A DNA stretch of 64,000 nucleotides from Variovorax sp. J22P240 (GCF_030316855.1 NZ_JASZYR010000005.1:62001-126000); one strand, 5' to 3'; counted from the first letter of the stretch, positions 54,361 to 63,130 are shown. A program made the numbers and translations. Notes: generated by a model from the sequence alone, not told the origin.

Positions 54361-54665
54361 ACCAGCACGGGGGTGTGCGCCAGTTCGGCGTAGCCCTCGA
54401 GGGTGTCTTCCACTTCTTCCTGTGTAGGCGTATTGAGTTGCCAGGCCGCAATCTGCTGCTGGAAGAGCTCGGCCCACGAGCCGTCGAGGTAAACCTCTTT
54501 GCCCGAGCGCTTGTCGACGATCTCGAAGCCATGACGCGCCAGCACGGGCAGGTGCGGCGCCACCGGCGCTTCGCCTTCGGTCGGCTGCACGTGCACGACG
54601 ACGAACGAGTCGGAGTCGTAGAGCATTTGCATTTCGGGTCCTGTGAGGATGTCGATGGCATTCAT
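54354..54665 (-). CDS. DUF3567 family protein
   Basis: A 103-residue small acidic protein. The family pattern MQMLYDSDSFVVVHVQ, GFEIVDKRSGKEVYLDGSWAELFQQ and EGYAELAHTPVLVH is complete. This family is confined to Betaproteobacteria, and its role is unknown. The gene ends inside the convergent AbrB-family gene. Confidence 0.85.
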   Translation of the reverse strand: MNAIDILTGPEMQMLYDSDSFVVVHVQPTEGEAPVAPHLPVLARHGFEIVDKRSGKEVYLDGSWAELFQQQIAAWQLNTPTQEEVEDTLEGYAELAHTPVLVH

Positions 54666-54758
54666 GGTGGTTAGATAGCAATCAACGCGCCAGTTTCAAT
54701 ATCGATCGTTGCGTTGTAGGCACTCGCCTGTATCTTTTTGTTTCTCCGATGCTAATGG

Positions 54759-55904
54759 CTAGTTCGAGGGCCGCAACGGTACTTGTTCACGCAGTTGCAT
54801 TTCGACAAAGTCGCCTCCGGCCTGGGTCAGCCTGAGGCGCACCGGGAGGTAGGCCAGCTCGGGCGACAGCCACACTTCCACCTTGTCGTCGAAGGGCAGG
54901 CGGGGGTTGCGGGTGAGCTTTCGCACCGTGAAATTGCCGGCGGGCACGCTCAGTTGCTCCTCTTCGCCGACGTTGAAGGTCCAGATCTCGGCATCGCGCG
55001 GGCCGACAGTCTGGACGGCGATCACCGACCCGGGCGGATAGCGGAGCGGATCCCCGGCGAGCAGGGCGCCGAGTTGCAGCAGCACGCTCAGCCGGTCCTG
55101 CGCGCCCGCCAGGAGCATCACGCTCGGCGTGTTGTTGCTGAAGATCACCAGGCCCTGGTCGCGGGCGAAGTGCGAGGCGACTTCGGTCTTGCGCGTGTCC
55201 GAAAAGCGCAGGGGCTCGATGCCCGTCTTGCCGATCGCGCCGGTGCTGGTCCAGCGGCGGAGGGTCTTGAATAGAAAAGTGAGGGACAGGCGGGCGTCGT
55301 AGTGCTCGGCGTCCTGCATCCAGACCAGTTCGCCGAAGACGCCGGACATGGGAGTCGTTCCCACCTGGGCGGTCGCTGCAAAAGCCAGCCGCACGGAACC
55401 CGGAATGTGCAGGGGCACCGCGCCCGGCATATTGGCCGCGGACGCTTCGTTGGCTGCAGCGGCTCCTGCTGCGGCGCTGTCGCCGGTACCCGTACCCGTG
55501 GCCGATGTCCCTGCATCGGAAGCGTCGGGCGACGCAGGTGCTTCGGCTTCGCCTGCGTCGATGGCGTTCTGCGCCAGCAAATTCTGGGGTGCGTGTTCGT
55601 GCGTGGGTTCCGGCGCCGTTGCCGCCGGGCGGGGAGGACGGGGCGCCGGCCTTGGAGGCGTCGGCAGGGGCTGCGGCTTGGCCTCCGCCATCGGCGCCGG
55701 CGGGGCTGCTGCGGGCGGCGGTGCGATGACGATGGTCCGCGTGGTGAACTTGGTGTCGAGGGGCGTCTGCCGGGTCCCCACAGAGACTGGCGTGACACCC
55801 AGCAAGGCCAGGTGCGCGGCGATCACGGCCAAGGTCAGCAACGCCAGCGCCCGCCACGGCGGGCGCGGAACGTCGGATGCAGCAGGGGAAGCAAGCGTGG
55901 GCAT
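54759..55904 (-). CDS. DUF3108 family protein with N-terminal membrane anchor
   Basis: A 381-residue protein. One N-terminal helix (WRALALLTLAVIAAHLALLGV) anchors it, followed by a TonB-like Pro/Ala linker (residues 65-150) that would span periplasm. The DUF3108 beta domain starts near GSVRLAFAATAQVGTTPMSGVFGELVW and ends VWLSPELAYLPVRLRLTQAGGDFVEMQLRE. This family may process or bind an envelope polymer. Divergent from the FAH-family gene. Confidence 0.85.
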   Translation of the reverse strand: MPTLASPAASDVPRPPWRALALLTLAVIAAHLALLGVTPVSVGTRQTPLDTKFTTRTIVIAPPPAAAPPAPMAEAKPQPLPTPPRPAPRPPRPAATAPEPTHEHAPQNLLAQNAIDAGEAEAPASPDASDAGTSATGTGTGDSAAAGAAAANEASAANMPGAVPLHIPGSVRLAFAATAQVGTTPMSGVFGELVWMQDAEHYDARLSLTFLFKTLRRWTSTGAIGKTGIEPLRFSDTRKTEVASHFARDQGLVIFSNNTPSVMLLAGAQDRLSVLLQLGALLAGDPLRYPPGSVIAVQTVGPRDAEIWTFNVGEEEQLSVPAGNFTVRKLTRNPRLPFDDKVEVWLSPELAYLPVRLRLTQAGGDFVEMQLREQVPLRPSN

Positions 55905-56002
55905 GAGGTGTGGATCAGGCGCCGCCCGCGAGGTTCATCTCGGTACACTGCCGCCCGTCCAACCAGTTTAGTAGCGATGCCGCGCCGGCATCCGCAGCCA
56001 CC

Positions 56003-57022
56003 ATGAAACTCGCCACCCTCAAAGACGGTTCGCGCGACGGCCAGCTCGTCGTCGTCTCGCGCGATCTCGCCAGCGCGCACTACGCCACCGGCATCGCCAG
56101 CCGCATGCAGCAGGTGCTCGACGACTGGGGCTTCATGAGCCCGCAGCTGCAGGATCTGTACGACTCGCTCAACGGGGGACGTGCCCGGCACGCCTTTCCG
56201 TTCGACCCCGTGCAATGCATGGCACCGCTGCCGCGCGCCTACCAGTGGGCCGATGGTTCGGCCTACATCAACCACGTCGAACTGGTGCGCAAGGCACGCA
56301 ACGCCGAAGTGCCCGACAGCTTCTATATCGACCCGCTGATGTACCAGGGCGGTAGCGACGACTTCATCGGCCCCTGCGACCCGGTCGTGGTCGCCAGCGA
56401 AGCCTTCGGCATCGATTTCGAGGCCGAGATCGCCGTCATCACCGGCGACGTGAAGATGGGCGCCACCCCCGCACAGGGGCTGGACGGTATCCGCCTCGTG
56501 ATGCTCGCCAACGACGTGAGCCTGCGCAACCTGATCCCAGCCGAACTCGCCAAGGGCTTCGGCTTCTTCCAGAGCAAGCCCGCCACCGCGTTCAGCCCGG
56601 TCGCCGTCACGCTCGATGAACTGGGCGATGCCTGGCAGGGCGGCCGCGTGCACCTCACGCTGCAAAGCACCTGGAACGGCCGGAAGGTCGGCATGTGCGA
56701 TGCGGGCGACGAGATGACCTTCCATTTCGGCCAACTCGTCGCGCACATGGCCAAGACGCGCAACGTGCGCGCCGGCAGCATCGTCGGCAGCGGCACGGTG
56801 AGCAACAAGGGCTTCGAACAGAAGGGCGGACGCATGGAATGGCCCAAGGGCTACAGCTGCATCGCCGAGAAGCGCTGCATCGAGACCATCCAGGACGGCC
56901 AGCCCAGCACCGAATTCATGAAGTACGGCGACACCATCCGGATCGAGATGAAGGGGAAGGACGGGCAGACGATCTTCGGGGCGATCGATCAGGAAGTGGT
57001 GGCACCGGGGGCGGTCACGTAG
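56003..57022 (+). CDS. Fumarylacetoacetate hydrolase-family protein
   Basis: A 339-residue FAH-fold hydrolase that cleaves C-C bonds in beta-keto acids or related ring-cleavage products. The metal site Glu/Asp triad appears in GIDFEAEIAVITGDV and LVMLANDVSLRN; the catalytic region includes SIVGSGTVSNKGFEQKGG and YGDTIRIEM. The N-terminal extension (MKLATLKDGSRDGQLVVVSRDL) is typical of the long form seen with aromatic degradation genes. A monooxygenase and LuxR regulator lie nearby. Confidence 0.9.
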   Translation: MKLATLKDGSRDGQLVVVSRDLASAHYATGIASRMQQVLDDWGFMSPQLQDLYDSLNGGRARHAFPFDPVQCMAPLPRAYQWADGSAYINHVELVRKARNAEVPDSFYIDPLMYQGGSDDFIGPCDPVVVASEAFGIDFEAEIAVITGDVKMGATPAQGLDGIRLVMLANDVSLRNLIPAELAKGFGFFQSKPATAFSPVAVTLDELGDAWQGGRVHLTLQSTWNGRKVGMCDAGDEMTFHFGQLVAHMAKTRNVRAGSIVGSGTVSNKGFEQKGGRMEWPKGYSCIAEKRCIETIQDGQPSTEFMKYGDTIRIEMKGKDGQTIFGAIDQEVVAPGAVT

Positions 57023-57045
57023 CGCTACGAATTGCCATTGATCGG

Positions 57046-57816
57046 TCAGCGTGCCGATAGCAACTCCTTCACGGTCCTGATCCCCAACCTCCGAAACGCC
57101 CGATACTGATGCGTCCGCACTGTGGTCAGTTCTACGCCGATCTCCCGCGCTGCTTCCTTGGCGGTCTTGCCGGCTAGCAGATGGCCGATCACCTCGCGTT
57201 CGCGCAGGCTCAGACCTAGCAGGCGCGAAGCCAGGGAGGGCTCCACCGCCTCGCGCGCCGCAAACGCGATGCGGCCGTGTGCCGCGGTGGCGTCCGCCAG
57301 CAGCGCAGCATGCGTTTCCAGCAACCTGAAATCCGTCGAGTCGAAGTCGGGCTGCGCCAAGCTGCGATAGAAGCTCACCGCCGCGCGCTGCCCGGTCGGC
57401 AGCAGAACCAGCACGGAAGCGCGCTCACGGATGCCGACGTCGCCGTAGCAGGCTGCGCGGTAGGCGGGGTCGGCCACCTCCTCCGCATGCTGGTGGCCGA
57501 GCCACAGTTGCGCGCGCTTCGGCAGCTTGCGCGCGGCGAGCCAGGCCATGTTGGGATCGAGCAGGTCGAAGCGCTGCGCGACGTAGCGTTCGGCCGTGCG
57601 CTCCGCGGTATTTCCGTAGGCGCTGGCGGCTGACACGGTTTCGATGCGGCCCGTCGCGCTCACTGCGAACACGGTGCAGAAGGTCACCGGCAGCACGCAG
57701 TGCATGGCGGCGAGATAGCTGGCCGCCAGGTGCGATGTGCCGATGCCGGCGAGCACGCCGCTGACGACGGGCGTAGCCACGGCGTGTTCTGCGCCACGTA
57801 TTGGCCATCGCTTCAT
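57046..57816 (-). CDS. LuxR-type transcriptional regulator
   Basis: A 256-residue regulator. Its C-terminal LuxR HTH, LGLSLREREVIGHLLAGKTAKEAAREIGVELTTVRTHQYRAFRRLGI, is well conserved. The N-terminal domain contains no receiver Asp or known autoinducer-binding pattern, so it probably senses a metabolite. It is divergent from the FAD monooxygenase with the dyad ACTTC-GTAT-GAAGT between them. Confidence 0.85.
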   Translation of the reverse strand: MKRWPIRGAEHAVATPVVSGVLAGIGTSHLAASYLAAMHCVLPVTFCTVFAVSATGRIETVSAASAYGNTAERTAERYVAQRFDLLDPNMAWLAARKLPKRAQLWLGHQHAEEVADPAYRAACYGDVGIRERASVLVLLPTGQRAAVSFYRSLAQPDFDSTDFRLLETHAALLADATAAHGRIAFAAREAVEPSLASRLLGLSLREREVIGHLLAGKTAKEAAREIGVELTTVRTHQYRAFRRLGIRTVKELLSAR

Positions 57817-57842
57817 CGCAAATTCCGGTTCCTAGGGTTAGT

Positions 57843-57856
57843 ACTTCGTATGAAGT
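57843..57856. promoter_or_regulatory. Dyad ACTTC-N4-GAAGT upstream of the FAD monooxygenase
   Basis: ACTTC (57843-57847), GTAT, GAAGT (57852-57856), 42 bases before the ATG of the monooxygenase and 27 bases from the LuxR-type start. Candidate operator for the LuxR-type protein. It superficially resembles a loxP arm but lacks the spacer and second full arm. Confidence 0.4.
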
Positions 57857-57897
57857 TACGACATCGGCCACCAGCCCGCATCGGGACAATCCTGCCC

Positions 57898-59640
57898 ATG
57901 ACTACCGCTGTGACCCCACCCGCCGCACGCTCCGGCGACGCCGCGACAGGCCCGCTGCCGCCGGTTGCCGGCGAACTGCCGCCCTCGGTCGGTGAATTCC
58001 ACTACACGCAGTTCAAGCCCTGGCTCCCGCCGCTGGAAGAGGGCGTCGAGCCCGGCCGCCATCCGGTCGTGATCGCGGGAGGCGGCCCTGTCGGCATGTC
58101 GCTGGCGCTCGGACTCGCGAACCACGGTGTTCGCTGCGTGATCCTCGAAGCCGACGACACGGTCTGTGTCGGCAGCCGCGCTGCATGCATTTCGCGCCGG
58201 AGCCTGGAGATCGTCGAGCGCCTCGGCGCGCTGCCGGCCTTCCTGGCGAAGGGCCTGCCCTGGACGGGCGGGCGCAGCTTCTACAAGACCGACGAGGTGT
58301 TTCGCTTCGAGATGCCGCACGACGCGCAGCAGAAGTTGCCGCCGATGATCAACCTCGAGCAGTACTACATCGAGCAATACCTGCTGGACGAAATCTTCCG
58401 CCGCAACGAAGCGACGCCGGGCTTGATCGACATTCGCTGGGGCACCGAACTCACCGGCTTCGCCGAAGACGCCGACGGCCTTACGCTGGAGTCCCGCAAT
58501 CCGCTGGGTGCCTACGCGTTGCGCACGCAATGGCTCGTCGGCTGCGATGGCGGACAGAGCTTCGTGCGCAAGTCGCTCGGTCTCAATCTCGAAGGCACCG
58601 GCTACGAAGGCCGCTACGTGATCATCGACATCGAGTTGCACAGCAAGCATCCGACCGAGCGGCGCGCCTGGTTCGATCCGCCGTGGAACCCGGGATCGAC
58701 CGTGCTGATGCACCGCCAGCCCGACGACATCTGGCGCATCGACTACCAGTTGCGTGCGGGGCAGAGCACCGAGGAAGCGCTCCAGCCCGCCGCGGTGCAG
58801 GAGTTCGTGCAGCGGCACCTGGAGGCGATCGGCGAAGGCCATCTGCCGTGGAAGACGGTGTGGACTTCGGTCTACCGGGCCGGCGCGATGACGCTGGAGA
58901 GCTATCGCCACAGCCGTGTGCTGTTTGCCGGCAACGCAGCCCACGCGATGCCGATCTTCGGTGTGCGCGGCCTGAACTCGGGCTTCGACGATGCGGACAA
59001 CCTGGCATGGAAGCTGGCGCTGGTGGTGCGCGGCGTGTCCGCCGACACGCTGCTCGACAGCTATTCGCAGGAGCGCATCGCGGCCTTTCACATCAACGCC
59101 GAGAACGCGATGCGCAGCACCGAATTCATGTCGCCGCCCTCGCGGGGGTTCGACCTGCTGCGCGAAGCGGCGCTGTCGCTGTCGGGCGCGCACCGCGGGA
59201 TCGCGAACCTGATCAATCCGCGACAGACGCAGGCCGTGTGCTACGACGCCTCGCCGCTGTCCAGCGAAGGCGACGAGCTTGCGACGGGCCCTCGGCCGGG
59301 GGAGGTGATGCCCGACCAGCCCCTGGCGCTCGACCTGCATCTCACCGACTGGCTACGGTCGAGCTTCACCGTGCTCGTGCTGAACATGGCGAGCACCGAC
59401 GCCACGCTGGCCGCTGACATCGTCACGGCGCAGGCCGGGCCGGTGCCGGTCGTCGTGTGCGAACTGCCGCCGGGCAGCGCCGGCGAGTCCGTCTTCGAAG
59501 CCCTGGGTGCCGAGCAGGGCGCCGTTTATCTGCTGCGTCCCGACGGCCATGTGGCCGCGCGTTGGCGCCGCGTGCCGCAGGGCGGGCTGTTGCGTGCGCT
59601 GGCACGTGCCGCCGCGCTCGCCCGAAAGGAGTTGGCATGA
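57898..59640 (+). CDS. FAD-dependent aromatic monooxygenase (MhpA/PheA-like)
   Basis: A 580-residue class-A flavoprotein hydroxylase. An N-terminal extension of about 50 residues precedes the dinucleotide fold PVVIAGGGPVGMSLALGLANHGVRCVILEAD, with GSRAACISRRSLEI. The FAD/NADPH motif DG is in WLVGCDGGQSFVRKSLG. The GD motif is altered: VLFAGNAAHAMPIFGVRGLNSGFDDADNLAWKLALV has Asn where Asp is usual. A thioredoxin-like C-terminal domain ends it. The ATGA overlap with a DUF2783 gene couples the two. Substrate unknown, probably a phenol or polyketide. Confidence 0.92.
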   Translation: MTTAVTPPAARSGDAATGPLPPVAGELPPSVGEFHYTQFKPWLPPLEEGVEPGRHPVVIAGGGPVGMSLALGLANHGVRCVILEADDTVCVGSRAACISRRSLEIVERLGALPAFLAKGLPWTGGRSFYKTDEVFRFEMPHDAQQKLPPMINLEQYYIEQYLLDEIFRRNEATPGLIDIRWGTELTGFAEDADGLTLESRNPLGAYALRTQWLVGCDGGQSFVRKSLGLNLEGTGYEGRYVIIDIELHSKHPTERRAWFDPPWNPGSTVLMHRQPDDIWRIDYQLRAGQSTEEALQPAAVQEFVQRHLEAIGEGHLPWKTVWTSVYRAGAMTLESYRHSRVLFAGNAAHAMPIFGVRGLNSGFDDADNLAWKLALVVRGVSADTLLDSYSQERIAAFHINAENAMRSTEFMSPPSRGFDLLREAALSLSGAHRGIANLINPRQTQAVCYDASPLSSEGDELATGPRPGEVMPDQPLALDLHLTDWLRSSFTVLVLNMASTDATLAADIVTAQAGPVPVVVCELPPGSAGESVFEALGAEQGAVYLLRPDGHVAARWRRVPQGGLLRALARAAALARKELA

Positions 59641-59864
59641 CCGCCTTGACCCACGACGCGCGTGACCGCGTCTACGCCGAATGCGCTCGCGCCATCAGCG
59701 AGGCCGGCGCGGAGCGAGAATCGCTTTTCCTCGCGCGGCTTGCCCTGCTGCTGTTCGAGCAGGTCGGCGACGAGACCCGTTGCCGCGCCGCGCTGGCGCA
59801 TGCGCTCGATGGCTTGCCCCTGCCGTCCTTGTCCGCGGCGCCGGCCGATGCATCGCCGGCCTGA
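59637..59864 (+). CDS. DUF2783 family small protein
   Basis: A 75-residue helical protein translated from an ATG overlapping the monooxygenase stop by four bases. The pattern DRVYAECARAISEAG, ESLFLARLALLLFEQVGDETRCRAALAHAL fits DUF2783, which is usually found next to FAD monooxygenases. It may be an accessory subunit or stabilise the enzyme; no catalytic residue is seen. Confidence 0.85.
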   Translation: MTALTHDARDRVYAECARAISEAGAERESLFLARLALLLFEQVGDETRCRAALAHALDGLPLPSLSAAPADASPA

Positions 59865-59903
59865 ACTTTCATTTCGACTCGCAAAAAACCAGGAGACTTT
59901 CAG

Positions 59904-60878
59904 ATGGATCGCAGAACCCTGCTCACCACCCTCGCTGCGACCGCGGCCGCCAGTGCCGCGCCCTGGGCGCGCGCCCAGGGATTCCCGGAGCAGCTCATCA
60001 AGTGGGTGGTGCCGTACCCGGCAGGGGGCGGAACGGACGTGATCGCGCGCACGCTGGCCGAAGCGATGCGACAGCCGCTGGGTCAGCAGATCATCATCGA
60101 CAACCGCCCTGGCGCGTCGACCAACATCGGAGCGGAACTGGTCGCCAAGGCGAAGCCGGACGGCTACACCATCCTGTCGGCCGACAACGCGGTGCTGGCT
60201 TTCAACGAGCACCTGTTCAGCAAGCTGCCATTCAATCCCGAAAAGGACTTCACCTACATCGGCGCCATCGGCAAGTTCCCGCTTGCACTGGTGGTGCATC
60301 CGGACTTTCCGGCGCAGGACTTCAAGGCCTTCCTCGCCTACGTGAAGGCCAACCCCGGCAAGGTCAACTACGCATCGCCCGGCAACGGTTCGCCGCACCA
60401 TCTTGCGATGGAAATGTTCAAGAACCGCACCGGCACCTTCATCACGCACATCCCGTACCGCGGCGCGGCGCCGGCGATGGCCGACGTGATGGGCGGGCAG
60501 GTGCCGTGCATGTTCCTCGACCTGGCCTCGGGCCTGTCGATCATCCAGGGCAAGAAGGTGCGCGTGCTCGCCATCGGGACTGGTGCACGCTCGAAGCTCC
60601 TGCCGGACGTGCCGACGCTGGCCGAAGTGGGCGTGCCCAACTCGGAGGTCTTCGCGTTCCAGGGCATCCTCGGCCCGGCGGGCATGCCGCCTGCCGTGGT
60701 CACCCGGCTGAACACCGAACTCAACCGCGCGTTCAGCACGCCCGCGGTGATGAAGCGCTTCAGCGACTTCGGCATGGAAGCGATGCCCGGCACGCCGCAG
60801 CAATTTGCCGCGCTGTCGCGTGCGGAGTCCAAGCGCTGGGGCCCCATCATCAAGGCCGCCGGCATCAAACTCGACTGA
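59904..60878 (+). CDS. Bug-family (TctC) solute-binding protein
   Basis: A 324-residue periplasmic receptor. The signal has a twin-arginine-like start (MDRRTLLTTLAATAAA) and AQG cleavage region. It shows QLIKWVVPYPAGGGTDVIARTLAE, GASTNIGAELVAKAKPDGYT, VNYASPGNGSPHHLAMEMFKNRTG, HIPYRGAAPAMADV and FAFQGILGPAGMPPAVVTRL. It is third in the operon after the monooxygenase and DUF2783, so it probably delivers an aromatic or organic-acid substrate. Confidence 0.95.
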   Translation: MDRRTLLTTLAATAAASAAPWARAQGFPEQLIKWVVPYPAGGGTDVIARTLAEAMRQPLGQQIIIDNRPGASTNIGAELVAKAKPDGYTILSADNAVLAFNEHLFSKLPFNPEKDFTYIGAIGKFPLALVVHPDFPAQDFKAFLAYVKANPGKVNYASPGNGSPHHLAMEMFKNRTGTFITHIPYRGAAPAMADVMGGQVPCMFLDLASGLSIIQGKKVRVLAIGTGARSKLLPDVPTLAEVGVPNSEVFAFQGILGPAGMPPAVVTRLNTELNRAFSTPAVMKRFSDFGMEAMPGTPQQFAALSRAESKRWGPIIKAAGIKLD

Positions 60879-60884
60879 AGAAGC

Positions 60885-60958
60885 AAGCCCCCACGCTCCG
60901 TCACCGCGTGTACTCGCTGCCACCCGAGGGGGCAGCAGGCCGCCTTGGGGCGGCCCGA
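60885..60958. repeat. Intergenic repeat element, copy B, with two hairpins
   Basis: GCTGCC (60916-60921) pairs with GGCAGC (60931-60936) through an inner CCC/GGG, and GGCCGCC-TTGG-GGCGGCC (60938-60955) is a perfect seven-pair hairpin. It begins AAGCCCCCACGCTCC and shares block order with the copy at 28764. It lies between the convergent Bug gene and YwqK-repeat gene and may end transcription from both. Confidence 0.6.
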
Positions 60959-60989
60959 CGTCGGCCTGGTCGTACCGGTTCGCCTCTAC

Positions 60990-62180
60990 CTACTTCGCGT
61001 AGGCCTTGCGCGAACCGTCCTCGAACACCTCGTCGTCGCGCTCCAGCTTGCCACTGGCATCCCAGGCGCGCTCGCGGGTGATGCGGCCCTTGTCGTCGTA
61101 GATCGATTCGACGATCAGCATTCCGGTGTCGCTGAAGCGCTGGTGCGTGCCGATGGCGGTCTGGCGGAAGCGGTCGGTCGCCACGTAGCGTCCGACGGCG
61201 GCCCGCTGGCCGTTGTCGTGGAACTCGGTGATCTCGATCTGGCGCGGATCGCCGCCCACGCCATGGACCGCCTTGCTGAGCGGCTGGCCGTTCAGGTAGA
61301 AGCTTTCGTCGCTGACGGGTTCGCCGGCCGGGTTCCAGCGCTGGTCGCGCACGAGCGTGCCTTTCTCGGAGAACTCCTGCTCCCGCTGCTTGGTCGCGCC
61401 GCGCTCGCCGAGCAGCGAGACCACTTCGCGTCGCTTAATGCCTTCGGACGAATAGCGCCGCTCGGTGCGCTGGTTGCCCACGATCTCGTCGAGCGCAGCG
61501 GGCTTGCCGTTGTCGTACAGCTCCTCGCTGCGCACGCGCTTGCCGGCCACATAGGAGAGCCGCGAGCGCAGCGTTCCCTTGCTGTCGAACAACTCGACTT
61601 GCGATGGCCCGATACCGAAGCCGCACAGCTTGACGTCATCGGCCGCCGGCGCGAGCACCGGCTTGTCGCCGCAGCGCAATGCCGACAACTGGCCGCGCTC
61701 GGTGAATTCGACCGAGGCGCGCTCGCCCACCGCATCGGCGAAATAGGTGACCCGGCGCAACTGGCCGGACGGATAGAAGCTCCGCACCAGGCCCATCTCG
61801 TGCCCGTCGTCGTAGGTCGCGTCTCGCAGCACCTGGCCGCCCGGCGAGAACTCGCGGGCGCGGCCTTCCATGTTGCCGCGCGCGTTGACGCTGTATTCCT
61901 TCACGAGCTTGCCGTTCTCATAGACGCGCACCGGGCCCTGGAAGGTGCCGCTCTGGATCTGCTGCTCGCGCAGCAGCGCGCGGGTCTCGCGATCCCTGCA
62001 GCGCATCAGGCCTGTCTTGCCGGCGGTCGTGTTGCCGTTGGCCGGGTTCACGGCGATGCCGTTGATCTCGCAGTCCTGCACGGCATGCACGGCGGAGTGG
62101 AAGAAGGCCGGAAACAGCACGGCCAGCCCGGCCATGCGCCAGGACATTGACTTCACGCCAGGGACCGAAGGGAAGTTCAT
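60990..62180 (-). CDS. YwqK/MORN-type repeat protein with signal peptide
   Basis: A 396-residue exported protein with N-terminal signal segment AVLFPAFFHSAVHA. The body has about ten repeats of the pattern Y-x-x-G-x-L/x-x-x-x-x-Y/F with G-x-x-x-R, such as YENGKLVKEYSVN, REFSPGGQVLRDATYDDG, SFYPSGQLRRVTYF, FHDNGQRAAVGRY and RFSDTGMLIVESIYDDKG. YwqK is the named antitoxin of a Bacillus YwqJ toxin pair, but many homologues are not toxin linked and no toxin is beside this one. It overlaps the VOC gene stop by four bases. Confidence 0.8.
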   Translation of the reverse strand: MNFPSVPGVKSMSWRMAGLAVLFPAFFHSAVHAVQDCEINGIAVNPANGNTTAGKTGLMRCRDRETRALLREQQIQSGTFQGPVRVYENGKLVKEYSVNARGNMEGRAREFSPGGQVLRDATYDDGHEMGLVRSFYPSGQLRRVTYFADAVGERASVEFTERGQLSALRCGDKPVLAPAADDVKLCGFGIGPSQVELFDSKGTLRSRLSYVAGKRVRSEELYDNGKPAALDEIVGNQRTERRYSSEGIKRREVVSLLGERGATKQREQEFSEKGTLVRDQRWNPAGEPVSDESFYLNGQPLSKAVHGVGGDPRQIEITEFHDNGQRAAVGRYVATDRFRQTAIGTHQRFSDTGMLIVESIYDDKGRITRERAWDASGKLERDDEVFEDGSRKAYAK

Positions 62181-62587
62181 GCGTTGTAGACGGTGTCCAG
62201 GGACCGGAACCCCTTGGCCTCGATCGGATTGCCGAAAGGGTCGCAGAAGAACATGGTCCATTGCTCCCCGGGCTGTCCTTCGAAGCGGACCTGGGGCTTG
62301 AGCACGAAGTCGATGTCGGCGGCTTCCAGGCGCTCGGCCATCGTGCGCCAGGCTGGCAGTTCGAGAACGATGCCGAAGTGCGGCATCGGCACCATGACGT
62401 CCCCTACGCGGCCGGTGCGCGAGGTGGCGAAGGGCTCGCCGAGGTGCAGGGAAATCTGGTGGCCGAAGAAATCGAAATCGACCCATGTGTCGGTGCTGCG
62501 CCCTTCGGCGCAGCCGAGCACGCCGCCGTAGAAGCGCCGGGCTACGTCGAGATCGCGGACGTGGAAAGCGAGGTGAAAGATGGACAT
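62177..62587 (-). CDS. VOC-family protein
   Basis: A 136-residue protein of the glyoxalase/bleomycin fold: IFHLAFHVRDLDVARRFYGGVLGC, ISLHLGEPF, HFGIVLELPAWRTMAERLEAADI and WTMFFCDPFGNPIEAKGF. The His and Glu ligand positions are kept (HLAFHV, HLGEPF, HFGI, IEAKGF), consistent with a metal-binding dioxygenase or isomerase. Stop and start codons overlap with the following YwqK-type gene (ATGA), so they are translated together. Confidence 0.9.
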   Translation of the reverse strand: MSIFHLAFHVRDLDVARRFYGGVLGCAEGRSTDTWVDFDFFGHQISLHLGEPFATSRTGRVGDVMVPMPHFGIVLELPAWRTMAERLEAADIDFVLKPQVRFEGQPGEQWTMFFCDPFGNPIEAKGFRSLDTVYNA

Positions 62588-62672
62588 GTGACTTTTGTGT
62601 CGAATTGCACATTTTCCACAAGCGGGGGCCGGATGGCGAGTCGGTTGATCGCGCGGGTTGATAATCGCGGCC

Positions 62673-63029
62673 ATGTCCGCCCTGCGTCACGCCCACCGAC
62701 TCACCAGCTTCGTGCTGATGTGGTTCGTGCTGTCGCTGGGCGTGGCGGTGGCTTCGCCGGTGGTCCATCCGCAGGCCGTGGAACTGGTCTGTTCCGCCAG
62801 CGGAGCGGTCAAGGCGGTCGTGCAGACCGACGACGGCGCCCAGGAGATGGGCGCTTCCCATCTCGACTGCCCGCTGTGCGTGCTGACCGGCGCGCCGCCA
62901 CCGACGCCTGTCGTGGCCTTGCCCGCGGTCCAGCCCCTGGCGCTTGCCGTCCAATCCATCCCCGCCGCGCGCATCGCCGCGGCCACCGCTGCGCCGCTTC
63001 CGGCGCGCGGGCCTCCGCGCTTCCTCTGA
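62673..63029 (+). CDS. DUF2946-type periplasmic protein ahead of TonB receptor
   Basis: A 118-residue protein with an N-terminal helix (VLMWFVLSLGVAVASPVV) and the paired-Cys element SHLDCPLCVL typical of DUF2946. These proteins sit beside TonB-dependent receptors and metal (copper or iron) genes in Proteobacteria. A Pro/Ala-rich C-terminal end follows. The receptor starts 101 bases downstream on the same strand. Confidence 0.8.
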   Translation: MSALRHAHRLTSFVLMWFVLSLGVAVASPVVHPQAVELVCSASGAVKAVVQTDDGAQEMGASHLDCPLCVLTGAPPPTPVVALPAVQPLALAVQSIPAARIAAATAAPLPARGPPRFL

Positions 63030-63130
63030 GCTGCATCCGCTGATCTCGCTGTGCGCCCGCCGTGCGCACGCGCGTTGATCGCCCCCAGCCATGCACCGGT
63101 GCCCCGAAAGGGCCGAGGAGCGCTTTTCCA

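Noticed and set aside
57843..57856. loxP-like arm ACTTCGTAT
   Set aside because: Only one short dyad with a four-base centre; no eight-base spacer or full 13-base arms, and no recombinase gene nearby.
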